DNA of 64,000 bases from Atriophallophorus winterbourni. Its lineage: Eukaryota; Platyhelminthes; Trematoda; Plagiorchiida; Microphallidae. Shown here one piece after another: positions 63,562 to 64,000 of the stretch. Below the pieces are notes generated by a model. The model was not told where the DNA came from and did no database searches. It saw only the letters and a program-made list of their open reading frames with translations. Both the position numbers and the translations under genes were made by a program. Numbering within the stretch: the stretch's first letter is position 1; each line of letters starts with the position of its first letter. Location of the stretch: positions 1-64,000 of the forward strand of contig JACCGJ010020632.1 in the NCBI GenBank assembly GCA_013407085.1. Reading direction: 5' to 3'.

Positions 63562-64000
63562 TCATTGGTAAACGGGAAGATAAGCACGACAGGATTCTCG
63601 CCACTGGTTCCTTTCTTTTGCCATCACACTGAGTGTTATCAGCCACATATCTTCACGGTCCTTCGGACCCCACCCGGGTAAGCGCGATGTTCCCACGATG
63701 GCTAGTGGGGCTGTTAGACGCTTGAGGGTCTTCCGCCAGGTATTCCTTTGTCCGCCACGGCGACGTTTCCAATCAGGTCCAGCGAGAGCAAAAAGAGCTA
63801 GGCGAGGAAGGCGTCGCTCATCCATACGGAGAACGTGCCCCAGCCATCTCAGCTGGCACATGGATATATGATCGGAGAGTGGCACAGAGCGATCGCCGAG
63901 GACTGCCCTCCTGACGTCATCATTTTTGACTTTCTGTTGCCAGCTTAAACGAGCTATACTCCGCAGGCAGCGATGATCAAACGTCGATAATCGTTGACTA
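63562..64000 (-). mobile_element. RTE-like LINE C-terminal fragment, runs off the window
   Basis: On minus the frame is open from the edge: QRLSTFDHRCLRSIARLSWQ, QKVKNDDVRRAVLGDRSVPL, SDHISMCQLRWLGHVLRMDE, RRLPRLALFALAGPDWKRRR and GGQRNTWRKTLKRL. This is the well-conserved end of RTE-type LINE ORF2 (FDHRCLR…RWLGHVLRM…GGQxxTW). It is the least decayed LINE piece in the window and may be a young insertion. Confidence 0.88.

Overview
The window looks like nuclear DNA of a parasitic flatworm, most likely a digenean trematode. It is AT-rich and has large introns, intron phases that join cleanly, micro-exons, and many decayed non-LTR retrotransposons, Penelope-like elements and short dispersed repeats. 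The organism call is inference. There are no bacterial-type operons, and most long open frames here are repeats or chance.

Two protein-coding genes can be supported, in convergent orientation. (1) Plus strand, about 13.2 to 40.2 kb: a gene for an extracellular-type protein built from at least four SEA-like modules. I joined its exons by splice sites, matching phases and internal similarity. Each module is coded by an exon pair, phase 1 to 0 then phase 0 to 1, so every module is a symmetrical 1-1 unit. Two 18-base micro-exons sit at module boundaries. Eleven ultra-short candidate exons (ten of 3 bases, one of 6), each between a splice acceptor and a strong GTRAGT donor, are scattered through the two largest introns (26.3 to 37.2 kb). 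(2) Minus strand, 60.9 down to 43.1 kb: the C-terminal part of an AGAP/centaurin-gamma Arf-GAP. Ten exons encode an interrupted PH domain, a zinc-finger Arf-GAP domain, ankyrin repeats and a Ser/Pro-rich tail, and their lengths sum to 2319 bases, exactly 773 codons. Its N-terminal GTPase domain would lie beyond the right edge.

Layout: 1 to 9.3 kb holds decayed CR1-like LINE pieces, a Penelope-like reverse transcriptase fragment and short repeats of families A, B and E. A TATA-like site lies at 9.37 kb, and 9.4 to 13.2 kb is mostly featureless. The SEA gene occupies 13.2 to 40.2 kb, with repeats D and E, a TCTA microsatellite, LINE scraps and a Penelope GIY-YIG fragment between short inverted repeats. 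The intergenic gap is 40.2 to 43.1 kb. The AGAP gene spans 43.1 to 60.9 kb, with introns crowded by short repeat family C, whose CATA tails have grown into long GTAT arrays twice. From 61 to 64 kb there is a candidate AGAP micro-exon, family C copies and an RTE-like LINE end.

The two genes have no evident joint function. AGAP is an intracellular membrane-traffic and Arf regulator; the SEA protein is probably secreted or on the surface. The most novel feature is the cluster of 3-base micro-exon-like elements in the SEA gene.
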